Part shown: positions 33,383 to 42,891 of the stretch, one piece after another | Layout: each line of letters begins with the position of its first letter | How positions within the stretch are numbered: position 1 is the stretch's first letter | NCBI GenBank assembly: GCA_036268055.1 | Contig: DATAUW010000027.1 | Coordinates: 62,001 to 126,000, forward strand | DNA: 64,000 nucleotides | Source: Verrucomicrobiia bacterium | GTDB lineage: Bacteria > Verrucomicrobiota > Verrucomicrobiia > Limisphaerales > Pedosphaeraceae | Reading direction: 5' to 3' | Position numbers and translations under genes: made by a program | The notes under the pieces: generated by a model | Seen by the model: the letters and a program-made list of their open reading frames with translations, nothing else | The model's database searches: none | Told to the model about the DNA's origin: nothing

Positions 33383-34612
33383 TTAGGGTAGAATGTTCAC
33401 CTGATAACCGAGCCCGCACAAAAACGGCTGATCGAAAGGGTAAGGCGAATCATAGGCGGGCGGCGTCCATTCCGAAGCCGGGTTCAAATCTATGACCTGG
33501 CCAAATTTGGAAACCCCTTGAGACACAATCGTCGAGTTACGCGGCAGCGTGTCAGACCCAATGTCAACCCTCGTTACCGTATATTTCACTCCGGCCGTCA
33601 GAAACAAAACCTGTGTGCGCGCGCCAAACCATCTCCCTTGGGCCGTCTCATTCACGCCGCCAAACTGGTTTTCTCCCAACAGGCCGGCATTGGGAAAGCT
33701 AAAGCCGTAGGCGTCCGCCCCAAAAGAAGGTCCTTGCCCGCCGCCGCCAGGAATTATTTTTCCGTCCCACTGGGAAAAATCTATCGTGGTCAGGTCCACA
33801 TCTTCTATTCCAGCCACCTCACTGCCATCGCCATCCCCCCAACGATTCAGGTTCAGTTGGGTGGATTGCTGCCAAAGCAATGTGGTGAAATCGAACTTTG
33901 TGAGCGCCGCAATCAGTGGATCACTCAGGATACTCAGCGGAATTTCATCGCTGTTCTCCACGAGAATATCAAAGGTGACATCGCCCGGCCCCAATGGGTC
34001 TAATGCGAGATTGCCGTCAGGAGGGTTATGGATATTTGGCGAATTGGGATCCCAAAAAGTATGAACCACTGTCGCGGTTTTCGTGGTCGTATTCGCCCGG
34101 AAAAAACCCCCGCCTTCGGTTAATCCCTGTGCCGCCTCATCCTCCCCGGCGGAATTTTGCGCGCCGTCCGTGATGGTCCACGTGGTGACCGGCGGCGCCG
34201 TGATCGTGTTGGCCGTAAAATCGAATATGAGGAAATCAACACCAGGAATTTCCATGTCCGCTTTGGGCACGTTCGTGGCTGAATCGAATTGATAGGCATT
34301 CGTGGCCGGAAGCGCATGCGTGTAAGCCACCGTTCCCGCCGGCAACTCATAATAAATTTTCCCCTGCGAATTATTATTCGTGATGCTTCGTTTTCCCCAG
34401 ACTTTGTATAGTTCAGCCTGCGACTGCGTTCCCGTGCCATCATTGAAGGATTGAAAGCCAACCGAGCCGCCAAACCCATACACCGTCCGCGCCAGGATCC
34501 TCACGTCGGGAATGGCCTTGTTCCGGTCCATATTCAAGTCGGTCTCAAAATCGGAGGTTCCCGGATCATCCGCCGAATCGAAATCGCCTGTATCGTAAAC
34601 CGGTGGGTTCAT
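33383..34612 (-). CDS. Hypothetical beta-rich structural protein, 409 aa
   Basis: The start is an ATG just after the stop of the 998-aa gene. The protein is acidic and beta-rich, with LARTVYGFGGSVGFQSFND, KIYYELPAGTVAYTHALPA, VDFLIFDFTANTITAPPVT and FLTAGVKYTVTRVDIGSDT. No signal peptide is seen. It resembles virion surface or baseplate proteins, but no family is recognised. Its position between replication and packaging genes is unusual for a tail protein. Confidence 0.55.
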   Translation of the reverse strand: MNPPVYDTGDFDSADDPGTSDFETDLNMDRNKAIPDVRILARTVYGFGGSVGFQSFNDGTGTQSQAELYKVWGKRSITNNNSQGKIYYELPAGTVAYTHALPATNAYQFDSATNVPKADMEIPGVDFLIFDFTANTITAPPVTTWTITDGAQNSAGEDEAAQGLTEGGGFFRANTTTKTATVVHTFWDPNSPNIHNPPDGNLALDPLGPGDVTFDILVENSDEIPLSILSDPLIAALTKFDFTTLLWQQSTQLNLNRWGDGDGSEVAGIEDVDLTTIDFSQWDGKIIPGGGGQGPSFGADAYGFSFPNAGLLGENQFGGVNETAQGRWFGARTQVLFLTAGVKYTVTRVDIGSDTLPRNSTIVSQGVSKFGQVIDLNPASEWTPPAYDSPYPFDQPFLCGLGYQVNILP

Positions 34613-34613
34613 A

Positions 34614-37610
34614 TCAGGGTGTGGATTGGTCTTTCTTGTTCGCCCAGGCCCGGCCATCAGCCCGCGCCTGCCAGCCAACTCCCGGAATCCCCGTCGAGCC
34701 GCCGATGAGGTCCGCTATGATAATGGAGCCGAGGTTGTTTTCATTGGGCGAAGCCAGCCACGGCGGCGAAATGCGCTGATAATATTGAAGACCTTGCCCC
34801 TCCACTTGAGCCGCCCGCGAATCCCAACTGTTTTGAAATGTTTGATATTTGTATAACCACGTGACCGGCCCCGACCCGGCGTCAATCGTCTTGCTCGCAA
34901 TGGATCCTCGCAACGCCGGCGGCTTCGCGATCTTGGTATTGGTGCGGACGTCGCCCGAAACCATTTGCGCCGTGATGAAATCCTTGTCCGAACTCACGTA
35001 GTAAAATTTCTGCACCGTAACCGCGGGCGTTCCCGCGCCGCCCACGCCCAAGTCCACTTCCACCAGCGTCACAGCGCTTCCCGCGATGTCCTGCCGCACA
35101 ATCCCGACCGGCGTCGTTCCATTTTTCACGAGACAGTTATTGCTCGTTGAACCGTCGCTCAATCCCACCGGATCGCCATTGTTCACCGGCCCCTGCACCA
35201 GCGCGAGCGCGCGACCGGTGCTCTGCACGCGAAATGGCTTCGCTCCGTTTTCCGCGTCGCGAACGGTCACGCCCATAAAAATATTGTGCGCGGCCTGCAC
35301 GAGCGCAGGCGGCACGGGAACTGTATTGGTATTCGGAGTTCCCGGCATCGTTTGGGCCCGCCGCAATACCGTTCCCACCGGCAAGGTGGCGTTCAACACC
35401 GGAACCAGCCACGTGAGCGTCAGCGGCTGGTCATTGCCCAACTGCCCCGCGATCAAATCGCTCAACGCCTTGCGGATGCCCGGCAACTGGCGGAACGCCG
35501 AGGCGAGCTTGCGCGCGTACTCCGCCTGAATCCGCAACTCCGCCTGCCCGGGAAAAAGACTGTTTGATTGCGTCTTGCGGTCGAGTTCGCGCTCCGGCTC
35601 GAATGTGTCGCGCGTCCGCTCGTTGGTCAGGTCCACCACTTCAAACGTGCCACCCTTCGGACTCGTCTCGATTTGAACGCGGTCCGTCAGGCTGCTCAAG
35701 GGCGTGCCAAAGGAATTGATCGCCGTCCGCGGATCGTAAATCAGTCTCAAGCCGCCCTCGCTGTAAATGTATTGCCGGAGCAACAGATTCGTCGCGATGA
35801 CGCTGGCCTTGGTGAAGGCGCTCGTGCCGTCCGCATAAGGCACTTCCGTGTAACCGTCGCTCGAAACCACCGCCTCCAAATTCAACCCGCCAACATTTTC
35901 CACGCTGTCTTTGCTCACATCGGGATACGTGCCCTGGATATACGAAAACCGTTCCGCCTCGAAGGTCAGCGTGGCATTTACCGGCGGCACGGAAAGCGTG
36001 GCCTGCGCATTGATGACATTGTATCCATTGACCGCCACGATCAGGTTTTCCGAAAGGATCACCGGTTCGTCAAAAATGATGAACCGCACTTCCTCGCCCG
36101 AATCGTCAATCTGAAACGGAACATGCTGCCACACCGCGCTCGCGTTCTTGAAAAAGTTCAAACTGAACTGCGAACTCGAGATGCTCTTGAACAAATCCGC
36201 CCCCACCATGTAACCCTTGGCAATGGCGAAACCATTGCCGTCGCTCGGCGTGGTCACGTCAAAATTCATCAACCCCGACGTCGGGTCGTTTTGAAACACT
36301 TTGCACAGCAGTTTGTCCGCGATGTCCAGGGATGGCAGCGGCACTTGCAACCCCAGCCCCAGCGGAGCGCCTCCCCCATTCGGCACCGAATTATTCGCGA
36401 GCACCGCATTGTAAAAGGTGAAACTGTCCGCCGGCCGGAACGCTCGCCACAACAGCGTGGAAATGTAAAGCGCCGCCGGCATATCCATGCGGAACCTCGC
36501 CGCGAATTTGCGCCCATCCACGAACTGCGCGCCGTCCTGGGAAGTCGCATTCCGCAAATCCACATACTGCTGCACCGTCATCGAGAGCGCCGCCGCCGTC
36601 GCCAGTTGTCGCCCGATATAACCCTCGGGATCATTCGGCGTTTGATCGTAAGTCGCCGCCGTCAACGGATTGGTGGCACGGTGATAAATGTCATCCGCAA
36701 ATTGCTCGAATACCAAAAATTGTTCCCACCCGCTCGCCCAGTCCGCCTGCATCGGCACGCCCATGACCTGATATAAATTCCGGTCGCCCAGTATGCGCAC
36801 GTTCGTTGGATGCCCGCTCAACGCAAACCCGCTCCGCCGATTGTCTGAATTTTCCGGGAAGTCTATCGTCACACCATAACCCTTGCGCGTAAATGTGAGC
36901 ACGTAGGGCAACTCCGGCGAACTGGCCAATCCCATCACACAGCCCGACCGCTCGGAAAAATCGCTCATCACCGCGTCCAGCCGCTTCCCGTTGAGACAGT
37001 CGTAATCGTAAATGGGAAAATTAAACACCCCCTCGGGAAACAATCCCAACCCCGTCAGGTCCCAAGCCCACGGCGACCCCACCGTTCCGCCCACGACTCC
37101 GCCCAACAGACCGAACGCTTTATAGCCCAGGATCGCGTTGATGATTTCCCACGCTTCCAATGGAGAGTTGGTATAGGTCCAGGTCAGCGTATTAAAATCG
37201 GCCGGGTAAACATGCTTATAGCGTTTGATGCGCCTGCCATTGACCAGGATCACGTCCGGCTTGTTGAACGCGCAATACGTGTAATCCCACTGCAAAAACT
37301 CCCGCAGGTCTTTAAACTGGAGCGTCCGAATCAATCCCTCCGCGCTCCCTTGGTTCTCCACGTCGCTGATGCACACCCCGGCAAAAAAATGCGCGCCGAT
37401 GGTCATCGTCAACAGCGCGCCCGTCGCCACCACCCAATTTGCGGTCGGCGCGATATACACAATCGTCGCCGTGCCCGGCTGCGTTCCCCAGGAAAACGAA
37501 CCCGCCAGCGATTGCGTCACAAACTGCGCCGGGGATTGCGCGGTCGCGCCCGGAAACATCCGCGGCTGAGTCGCAATCTGCACCTGAACCGATATATTTT
37601 TAGTGCTCAT
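34614..37610 (-). CDS. Large structural-like phage protein, 998 aa (tail hub/tip candidate)
   Basis: The N-terminal 200 residues contain LKDLREFLQWDYTYC-like segments, then DVILVNGRRIKRYKHVYPA and LEAWEIINAILGYKAFGLL. These are the sort of segments seen in tail hub or tip proteins. The middle has SFEAERFSYIQGTYPDVSK-like strands, and the C-terminus carries several beta modules (PVGIVRQDIAGSAVTLVEV, QKFYYVSSDKDFITAQMVS). It shares one base with the preceding stop. I do not recognise a family. The gene lies upstream of the terminase, far from the other tail genes. Confidence 0.5.
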   Translation of the reverse strand: MSTKNISVQVQIATQPRMFPGATAQSPAQFVTQSLAGSFSWGTQPGTATIVYIAPTANWVVATGALLTMTIGAHFFAGVCISDVENQGSAEGLIRTLQFKDLREFLQWDYTYCAFNKPDVILVNGRRIKRYKHVYPADFNTLTWTYTNSPLEAWEIINAILGYKAFGLLGGVVGGTVGSPWAWDLTGLGLFPEGVFNFPIYDYDCLNGKRLDAVMSDFSERSGCVMGLASSPELPYVLTFTRKGYGVTIDFPENSDNRRSGFALSGHPTNVRILGDRNLYQVMGVPMQADWASGWEQFLVFEQFADDIYHRATNPLTAATYDQTPNDPEGYIGRQLATAAALSMTVQQYVDLRNATSQDGAQFVDGRKFAARFRMDMPAALYISTLLWRAFRPADSFTFYNAVLANNSVPNGGGAPLGLGLQVPLPSLDIADKLLCKVFQNDPTSGLMNFDVTTPSDGNGFAIAKGYMVGADLFKSISSSQFSLNFFKNASAVWQHVPFQIDDSGEEVRFIIFDEPVILSENLIVAVNGYNVINAQATLSVPPVNATLTFEAERFSYIQGTYPDVSKDSVENVGGLNLEAVVSSDGYTEVPYADGTSAFTKASVIATNLLLRQYIYSEGGLRLIYDPRTAINSFGTPLSSLTDRVQIETSPKGGTFEVVDLTNERTRDTFEPERELDRKTQSNSLFPGQAELRIQAEYARKLASAFRQLPGIRKALSDLIAGQLGNDQPLTLTWLVPVLNATLPVGTVLRRAQTMPGTPNTNTVPVPPALVQAAHNIFMGVTVRDAENGAKPFRVQSTGRALALVQGPVNNGDPVGLSDGSTSNNCLVKNGTTPVGIVRQDIAGSAVTLVEVDLGVGGAGTPAVTVQKFYYVSSDKDFITAQMVSGDVRTNTKIAKPPALRGSIASKTIDAGSGPVTWLYKYQTFQNSWDSRAAQVEGQGLQYYQRISPPWLASPNENNLGSIIIADLIGGSTGIPGVGWQARADGRAWANKKDQSTP

Positions 37611-38206
37611 TAGTTTCTGAATTTTTCGATCAACACCCCAATGCGTTCGCTGAATTTCTGGATTTCCGCCAGCACGGCCGCCGCCTCTTCCTGCGTTTCC
37701 GGCTCATTGATCTGTTCGTAAAGCTCATACCAGCGCGCCAATTCAAGCTGCCATTCCAGTATCTGCTCGCCGTAATCGGTTTCCGCCTTCGGCACCGGCC
37801 GCCCTTCCTCGGTGAACAACGCCCAAAGGTTTTTCAATTCCGGCGATTTCCGAATCATCCCCAGCGCTTTTTGCAGGGTTTTCTGTATCGCCTGCGCCGA
37901 TACACCTTCCCGCCGGGCTATTTCTTCCGTGGACATCTTCGCCACCGCATCGGTCGGGTCGTAGCAACGCTTTGCCGCTTTGGCTCGATGCGGACGGTAG
38001 GAGGCTCCCATTGGCCGTTTCGCGCAGGCTTGAAGCTTCGAGTCGCCCAACTCTCGCGACTTGCGATGCCGCGTCTTGGAATCGCGGTTGTTTTCCACCA
38101 AACAACGGGGGCAAAAGAGACGCCGTTTCCGCCCGCGCAGATAATCAAACGGCTCTCCGCATTTATCGCAGATGCCCGTCGTCAGTTGTTTGGCTGGTTC
38201 GCTCAC
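37610..38206 (-). CDS. Zinc-ribbon protein with sigma-region-4-like helix-turn-helix
   Basis: A GTG at 38206 starts four bases after the preceding stop. A TTG at 38269 would add an overlap, so the GTG is preferred. A zinc ribbon is formed by CDKCGEPF and FCPRCLVEN. About 60 residues later, MSTEEIARREGVSAQAIQKT looks like a sigma-70 region 4 or LuxR-type helix-turn-helix. The C-terminus is a Glu/Tyr-rich helix (ELARWYELYEQINEPETQE). It could be a phage transcription factor that switches on the packaging and structural genes downstream. Confidence 0.6.
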   Translation of the reverse strand: MSEPAKQLTTGICDKCGEPFDYLRGRKRRLFCPRCLVENNRDSKTRHRKSRELGDSKLQACAKRPMGASYRPHRAKAAKRCYDPTDAVAKMSTEEIARREGVSAQAIQKTLQKALGMIRKSPELKNLWALFTEEGRPVPKAETDYGEQILEWQLELARWYELYEQINEPETQEEAAAVLAEIQKFSERIGVLIEKFRN

Positions 38207-38210
38207 TGTT

Positions 38211-38546
38211 CTATGTGGAATGTTGCACGTGCAACTTCCGGGTCCGCCGAATTTTTCGCGCCACGTCAATCCTTCGCCGCGTTGGCCCCGTTAATAAATT
38301 TCCCCGCTCGTCCCAGCCGAGCGTTTCCAAAATCGCCGGCCACGTCTTGGGAAACTGCCGCTTGAAAAATGCCACGATCCTGGGCCGCGACTTCCCGCCC
38401 CGATGCGGCTTGTTGTTGAAAATTTCCGTCAGCCGCGAGCGATTGATCACAATCTCCCTCGCCACCGTTTCAATCGTCCACAACGGCGACACGCCATCCA
38501 CTCGCTTCGGCTCATGCAAGAGCCATTGAAATTTTGGGTTAAGCAC
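38211..38546 (-). CDS. Small DNA-binding-like protein, 111 aa
   Basis: The middle (VAREIVINRSRLTEIFNNK) resembles a helix-turn-helix. The second half is strongly basic (GPTRRRIDVARKIRRTRKL). It uses a GTG start overlapping the upstream stop. Its last codons include a perfect 14-bp palindrome. Together with the zinc-ribbon protein downstream it could form a small regulatory pair. I see no dimerisation or cleavage domain typical of CI-like repressors. Confidence 0.5.
   Translation of the reverse strand: MLNPKFQWLLHEPKRVDGVSPLWTIETVAREIVINRSRLTEIFNNKPHRGGKSRPRIVAFFKRQFPKTWPAILETLGWDERGNLLTGPTRRRIDVARKIRRTRKLHVQHST
38222..38235. promoter_or_regulatory. Perfect 14-bp palindrome (operator candidate)
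   Basis: GTTGCACGTGCAAC lies 16 bases before the GTG start of the sigma-like gene, inside the coding end of the helix-turn-helix gene. A perfect palindrome at a gene junction next to a DNA-binding protein may be an operator. Confidence 0.35.
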
Positions 38547-38898
38547 CGCGACGCTCCTCTCTCCGCGCTTTCAGCGCCGGTTCGGCCGGGTTCAATGTCC
38601 GCGCAACTTTTTCCATGATGCCCCCGCGCCAATTCGCCGCCTTCATCATCGTCAATGCTTCCCGCAAAACCTGCTCCACTTCCGTCACCCGATCGCGCAA
38701 CCGCTTGGCCTGTTCATCATTCAAATTTTTTAACTGGCGTTCCTTGTCATGGATGCCATCCCACAACCGCATGCGCTCCTCGAAGAATTCTGACCTGCTC
38801 GTGGCCTTCACGAGTTGTCCCCACAGCCATTGGTTTTCATCGGCGTCAGATTTGAACGTCGGATAACTTTTCGGCTTCGTTGGCAAAGGTGTTTTCAT
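38539..38898 (-). CDS. Coiled-coil phage protein, 119 aa
   Basis: The ATG at 38898 overlaps the stop of the replication ATPase as ATGA. Most of the protein is one helix with heptad-like spacing (HDKERQLKNLNDEQAKRLR, DRVTEVEQVLREALTMMKA). It ends in a basic tail. No family is recognised. It may be an accessory to the ATPase gene to which it is coupled. Confidence 0.6.
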   Translation of the reverse strand: MKTPLPTKPKSYPTFKSDADENQWLWGQLVKATSRSEFFEERMRLWDGIHDKERQLKNLNDEQAKRLRDRVTEVEQVLREALTMMKAANWRGGIMEKVARTLNPAEPALKARREERRGA

Positions 38899-41354
38899 CG
38901 CTCTTCCTTCTCCGTATGTTTCGTCAGCCAATTCACAATTTCGTACAGCGGCCCCAGGCGCGGGTCCGCTTCGTCCGGATGTTCCAGCCAATAGTCGTAT
39001 TCCTCCATGCCCACGGGCTGATAACCCATTGCGTGCGAATCCAACTCAAAGCCCCAACACTTGATTGCCGGTCCCTTGCCGCCCTCCGGTCCAAATCGTT
39101 TGGTGAACTTCCCCTCGATCCAACCCGGGCTCTTGCTCAACTGGTCACGCAAATCTTTTCGCTGAAGCGTGATTTGGCCGCGCAGTTTCACCAAAAACAT
39201 TTGGAGCTGCGCCGTGGTCGAATCCGGATCGAGAAATATTTTATAAGACCACCAACCCGAACGTCCGCCGTGCCCCACCTGGTCTGGGTTTCCTGGCGCA
39301 TGTTCCTTGCGCTCCTTCTCCAACCGGAAACAGGACGCATCAATCTCCCCGGCTTTCACCGCCGTCATTAGATCCGTCCAGAAAATATTGATGTTCGTTT
39401 CGCTGGTGACATCCGCCGCGCTGGCTTTCGCGTGCTCGACCATCGCCGCCGCAAACGCTCCGATTTCCTTTTCCGTGTGCGAGTTCAGCATCGTCGCCAC
39501 CGAGCGCCACGCCGCATAGCAAACTCCATGCACAAATTTGTCCCGGTTATTAACGCCCGGCAGCGGCGCGGTCGTGTCCCAATCCTCCAGGTTTTTCATC
39601 ACCAGCCGCACGAATTCTTCCCGCCGTTCCAACAGCATGCGGCTCAGCAAAAATAATTTCCCTTTGTGCGCTTGAAACCAGTCGCGATGGTCCGCCAGCC
39701 GTTTGTCTTTGCTCACCTGCACATGCGGATAACGCGACCGCATCGCCGCGTCCGAACTCGTGCTTTCGCCGCAGACCAAAAAATTCGTTTGGATCACCCG
39801 CTGCACTCCGTCCGGCGTCCACTTCACCGGCGGCAAACGGTTGTACGCATCGCGCAAAACCGCTTCGACTGCCTCATGGATTTTCCCCGCCCGAAATTCG
39901 TCGCACAGCAGCGGCAAATTGGAATAATTTTCCGTCTCTTGCATCAGCCCCACCGCCGAGGCTTTCATCAGGCCGATGCCTCCCTGCTCCAAATCCAGTC
40001 CTTCAATATTCATCAGCCACCCGGCCAGCATCGTTTTGCCGCTGCTCATTTGACCGTGCAGCCACAACCCGGGAAATGCGCGCTCTTTTTTGAAAATTTC
40101 CGGCGCGGCCTTGTACGAAAATATCGAGCCCAGCACCAGCCAGCCTTCATAACCGCCAACGGTATTGTAAAAGATGTCGCACACTTCCCGGAAAAATCCG
40201 CGCATCAAAACCACTTCCGAAGGCGGGGCTTGGTTCTTTTTTGCCGGATCTATTTTCGTTCCCACAAAGCCGTCCGGCGTGCGCAATGCTCCGGTCACCG
40301 TCAGGTGCGGTTTCATCTTCGGCTTGCCCTGCTGGAATGAACTCTCGCGCCCTTTGCGGTTCAGAAAATATCCCTGCCCGTCATACCAATAGATGCCGTC
40401 CTTATCATCCGGCAAAAGCACTTTCCCATCCGCATACGCGCAGTCCTCGCAAAACCAAATGCCCGTCTCGATTTTCACCGCGTCGGGCGTCTTCGCGTTT
40501 TTCACCACCGGCCGCCGCTTCTCCACCGGAACCCACCCGCAAGAATCCACTTGGTTGATGATCCGCCACGCGTTGCCGTGCGTATAATCCTGATGCAACT
40601 TTTGCAGCGCGACTTGATTGCCAAACCACGCGAAATTTCCACACCCCAGACACCACTCGCGAAACCGCTCCGGCGAGGCGAACGCTTTTTTATCCAGCAT
40701 GTACGTCCCCTCATGCAACGGTCCCTGGCTGACTTCACCCAAAATATTCCGCAACCGCACGAGCCGCTGCACTTCGCCATTGGACTTGCGCAACAGGAAC
40801 AGGCATTGAATTTCAAAATCGCTCACCGGTTCCGGTGAACCATCGAGCAATAATTCCATAAACCATTTGCGGTCCCACTGCTTCGCATCGCGGAAAATTT
40901 TCACCTGTTGCTTGCACCAGACGTAATCTTCCTTCTGGTCCCTCGGCGACATCTCGCGCCGGACATAATACGCGCCGGCATTTTGCGGGTCTTGCGGCAA
41001 CACCGCTTCCCATTTGCCGATTTCTTCACGCGCGCGCCAGCAATGTTCCCATTCCCGGTCCTCCGCCAGTTTTTTTAATTTGGCGATCACCTTGCGCTCC
41101 TTATCTCCGCCGCACGGCAGCTTAGGTTCGTAAAGCTTGCGTTCCACTTCGTCGCAGATGAATTTTTCGTCTTCATCCTTGAACAAAGTTTGCTGGCCCA
41201 ATTCGTACGGCACCAGCGACCGCTCCAACGCCTCAAAGAAATCATCGTATAAATCCGCGCCCAGCGCAGACCCCAGCACGAACGCCGGCGGCGGCCCTCC
41301 CTCGGGCTCGCGTTGCGGCGGCGTCTGGCCCAGACTTGATGATTCGTCTGCCAC
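38895..41354 (-). CDS. Phage replication P-loop ATPase/helicase, 819 aa
   Basis: The N-terminal 300 residues carry Cys motifs (CLGCGNFAWF, WFCEDCAYADG) that may bind zinc, as in primase-helicase proteins. The C-terminal half has Walker A GQMSSGKT, Walker B LPLLCDEF, and the arginine-finger-like MRSRYPHVQ. This is the arrangement of superfamily 3-like or DUF927-type phage replication helicases. The start is GTG. A longer start in another frame is not supported. It is likely to work with the primase gene at 44.0-45.9 kb to open and copy phage DNA. Confidence 0.7.
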   Translation of the reverse strand: MADESSSLGQTPPQREPEGGPPPAFVLGSALGADLYDDFFEALERSLVPYELGQQTLFKDEDEKFICDEVERKLYEPKLPCGGDKERKVIAKLKKLAEDREWEHCWRAREEIGKWEAVLPQDPQNAGAYYVRREMSPRDQKEDYVWCKQQVKIFRDAKQWDRKWFMELLLDGSPEPVSDFEIQCLFLLRKSNGEVQRLVRLRNILGEVSQGPLHEGTYMLDKKAFASPERFREWCLGCGNFAWFGNQVALQKLHQDYTHGNAWRIINQVDSCGWVPVEKRRPVVKNAKTPDAVKIETGIWFCEDCAYADGKVLLPDDKDGIYWYDGQGYFLNRKGRESSFQQGKPKMKPHLTVTGALRTPDGFVGTKIDPAKKNQAPPSEVVLMRGFFREVCDIFYNTVGGYEGWLVLGSIFSYKAAPEIFKKERAFPGLWLHGQMSSGKTMLAGWLMNIEGLDLEQGGIGLMKASAVGLMQETENYSNLPLLCDEFRAGKIHEAVEAVLRDAYNRLPPVKWTPDGVQRVIQTNFLVCGESTSSDAAMRSRYPHVQVSKDKRLADHRDWFQAHKGKLFLLSRMLLERREEFVRLVMKNLEDWDTTAPLPGVNNRDKFVHGVCYAAWRSVATMLNSHTEKEIGAFAAAMVEHAKASAADVTSETNINIFWTDLMTAVKAGEIDASCFRLEKERKEHAPGNPDQVGHGGRSGWWSYKIFLDPDSTTAQLQMFLVKLRGQITLQRKDLRDQLSKSPGWIEGKFTKRFGPEGGKGPAIKCWGFELDSHAMGYQPVGMEEYDYWLEHPDEADPRLGPLYEIVNWLTKHTEKEER

Positions 41355-41395
41355 GTTGTTGCTATCTCATTCAAAAGCCATGCGACTCGGTTTGC

Positions 41396-41785
41396 TCAAA
41401 TCGTTTCAAATTCCTCCGGCGCCGACCGCACCGAATATAGTTTCGGCGAATATCGGTGGAAGGCGAACAACTGCTTCTCGGTTACATCAAATGCAGCCTT
41501 GTGATTCCCATGAGGCTCAAAGAAAAGCACCCCATACCAGGGCGTCGAAACAATGTCGCCAGTGGCCCCGAACCCGCATTCTTGGCGCGGTGCGCCTATG
41601 TAGATTGCCTCTCCGATAAATACCTGCGGTTGTTCAGGCCCGAAAAAACAATCCACACACCGCACCGTCTCCTGGTCCGCCCCCAGGTCGAGGTTGAGAC
41701 GGCCCAAAGGCCGCCTCAACCCGCAACAGGCGCAGAAGTCCACGAGACCCGTTTCACCGAATGCTGTTTCACTTACTGTCGCCAT
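41396..41785 (-). CDS. Small Cys-containing protein, 129 aa
   Basis: It has CACCGLRRP and later CVDCFFGPEQP, which could form a zinc site. Further features are GEAIYIGAPRQECGFGATG and PWYGVLFFEPHGNHKAAFD. It is not like any family I know. It lies in the early accessory block with a 41-bp gap to the replication ATPase. Base usage is less GC-rich than the replication genes. Confidence 0.55.
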   Translation of the reverse strand: MATVSETAFGETGLVDFCACCGLRRPLGRLNLDLGADQETVRCVDCFFGPEQPQVFIGEAIYIGAPRQECGFGATGDIVSTPWYGVLFFEPHGNHKAAFDVTEKQLFAFHRYSPKLYSVRSAPEEFETI

Positions 41786-41803
41786 AATGTTTCAACCGCG
41801 TTG

Positions 41804-42385
41804 CTATCTGTCTTTGGTGATGCCGAAAGCGCGGTCCAATGCCCGCAATGCGCGCGCGCGAATTTTCGCGCCATCCGGCCCTTCCGGCGCTTGCCAGTCG
41901 TACTTAGCGCCCGCCGCCATCACGATCCGGATCCCGCGCTCGCCCAATTCCTCGTAATGTCCGATGTTGGAAACCACGATGCGAATGCCCCCTTCAAGCA
42001 GAATGCCCTCGCCCGCTTCCATCCCCCGCCGCCCAAGCTGTGCCGTGTTTGAGTAATGCTGATGCTGCTGTTGCTGCTGTTGGGCCTGCGGTTGCTCCAG
42101 GCGCTCTTTCATCAACGCCGGCAACTGCTCAATATGGGTAATATCAGGAAACAACTCTTTGAGTTCGCCGACCACCTTCGCGTTATAGTTAGCGCGCTCA
42201 ATGTTATCCGCTTCGATTTTTCCCGAGGAACAGTCACAAACCTTGCCGCTTGCTCCCGGCGTCGGAATGAGTCCCGTATCCGAACACTTCTGACATTTGA
42301 ACGGCGAGGCTGTCGCTCCCGTTCCCGTCGCTGCATCCGCTGGCGTCGCCGCCGTCTCGGTTGCTGTTTTCGTTTCTTTTGCCAT
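41804..42385 (-). CDS. Hypothetical protein with zinc-ribbon-like start, 193 aa
   Basis: The ATG at 42385 follows the preceding stop by one base, so the longer start at 42460 is rejected. A DnaJ-like zinc motif (CQKCSDTGLIPTP and KVCDCSSG) is followed by helices, a Gln-rich stretch, and a Gly-rich part (EGILLEGGIRIVVSNIGHY). It ends with RARALRALDRAFGITKDR. Function unknown. Confidence 0.55.
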   Translation of the reverse strand: MAKETKTATETAATPADAATGTGATASPFKCQKCSDTGLIPTPGASGKVCDCSSGKIEADNIERANYNAKVVGELKELFPDITHIEQLPALMKERLEQPQAQQQQQQHQHYSNTAQLGRRGMEAGEGILLEGGIRIVVSNIGHYEELGERGIRIVMAAGAKYDWQAPEGPDGAKIRARALRALDRAFGITKDR

Positions 42386-42386
42386 T

Positions 42387-42683
42387 TTATTTTGCCTTTT
42401 TTGTTGATGTTGTGGTTTTGGATTGGGTGAGAAATGTTTCATAAGCCCTTTTGCGGTCAAAACATTCGACCGCCGAAACGGCCAACCCCGCGACTTTGAT
42501 TAAGTATTGCCGCCGTTCCAGCGGCGTGGCTGATTCCGCCCGTTCGTTGTGGTCCACGATGAATAAATGCCAATCCTTTTGGGTATGACGGTCATCGTGT
42601 CTAAAATCGTGCGGACCGCGGCCGTATTTTTGCCGACCGTGATTTTGTTCCGCCTGAATTTCCTGCGCGATTTTTCGGTTCAT
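42387..42683 (-). CDS. Small hydrophilic early phage protein, 98 aa
   Basis: This His- and Lys-rich helical protein has QKYGRGPHDFRHDDRHTQK and LERRQYLIKVAGLAVSAVE. The second half is similar to small phage proteins of the MazG-like neighbourhood, but the metal-binding ExxE motif is missing. Function unknown. It sits between two small genes with gaps of one and four bases. Confidence 0.5.
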   Translation of the reverse strand: MNRKIAQEIQAEQNHGRQKYGRGPHDFRHDDRHTQKDWHLFIVDHNERAESATPLERRQYLIKVAGLAVSAVECFDRKRAYETFLTQSKTTTSTKKAK

Positions 42684-42687
42684 AAAA

Positions 42688-42891
42688 TTATTTTGCGTGG
42701 AGCGTCATCTCGGTTAGAATTGACCTGATCTGCTTGAGCGCCACCTTCGCATTCAATTTTCCCGACCGCTCCAGGCCTGACACACTCGCGATCGCGCCTA
42801 GATAATATTCCGGCTTGTGTACGATCGGCGGGTTCGCCGCCGCCCGGTCACTCACCGCCGCTGCTGGAGAATTTTCATTGTTCATGGTCAT
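42688..42891 (-). CDS. Very small protein, 67 aa
   Basis: It overlaps the upstream zinc-ribbon gene by 17 bases. The product has a short polar N-terminus (NNENSPAAAVSDRAAAN) and a helical C-terminal half (KVALKQIRSILTEMTLHAK). No family is recognised. Confidence 0.45.
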   Translation of the reverse strand: MTMNNENSPAAAVSDRAAANPPIVHKPEYYLGAIASVSGLERSGKLNAKVALKQIRSILTEMTLHAK

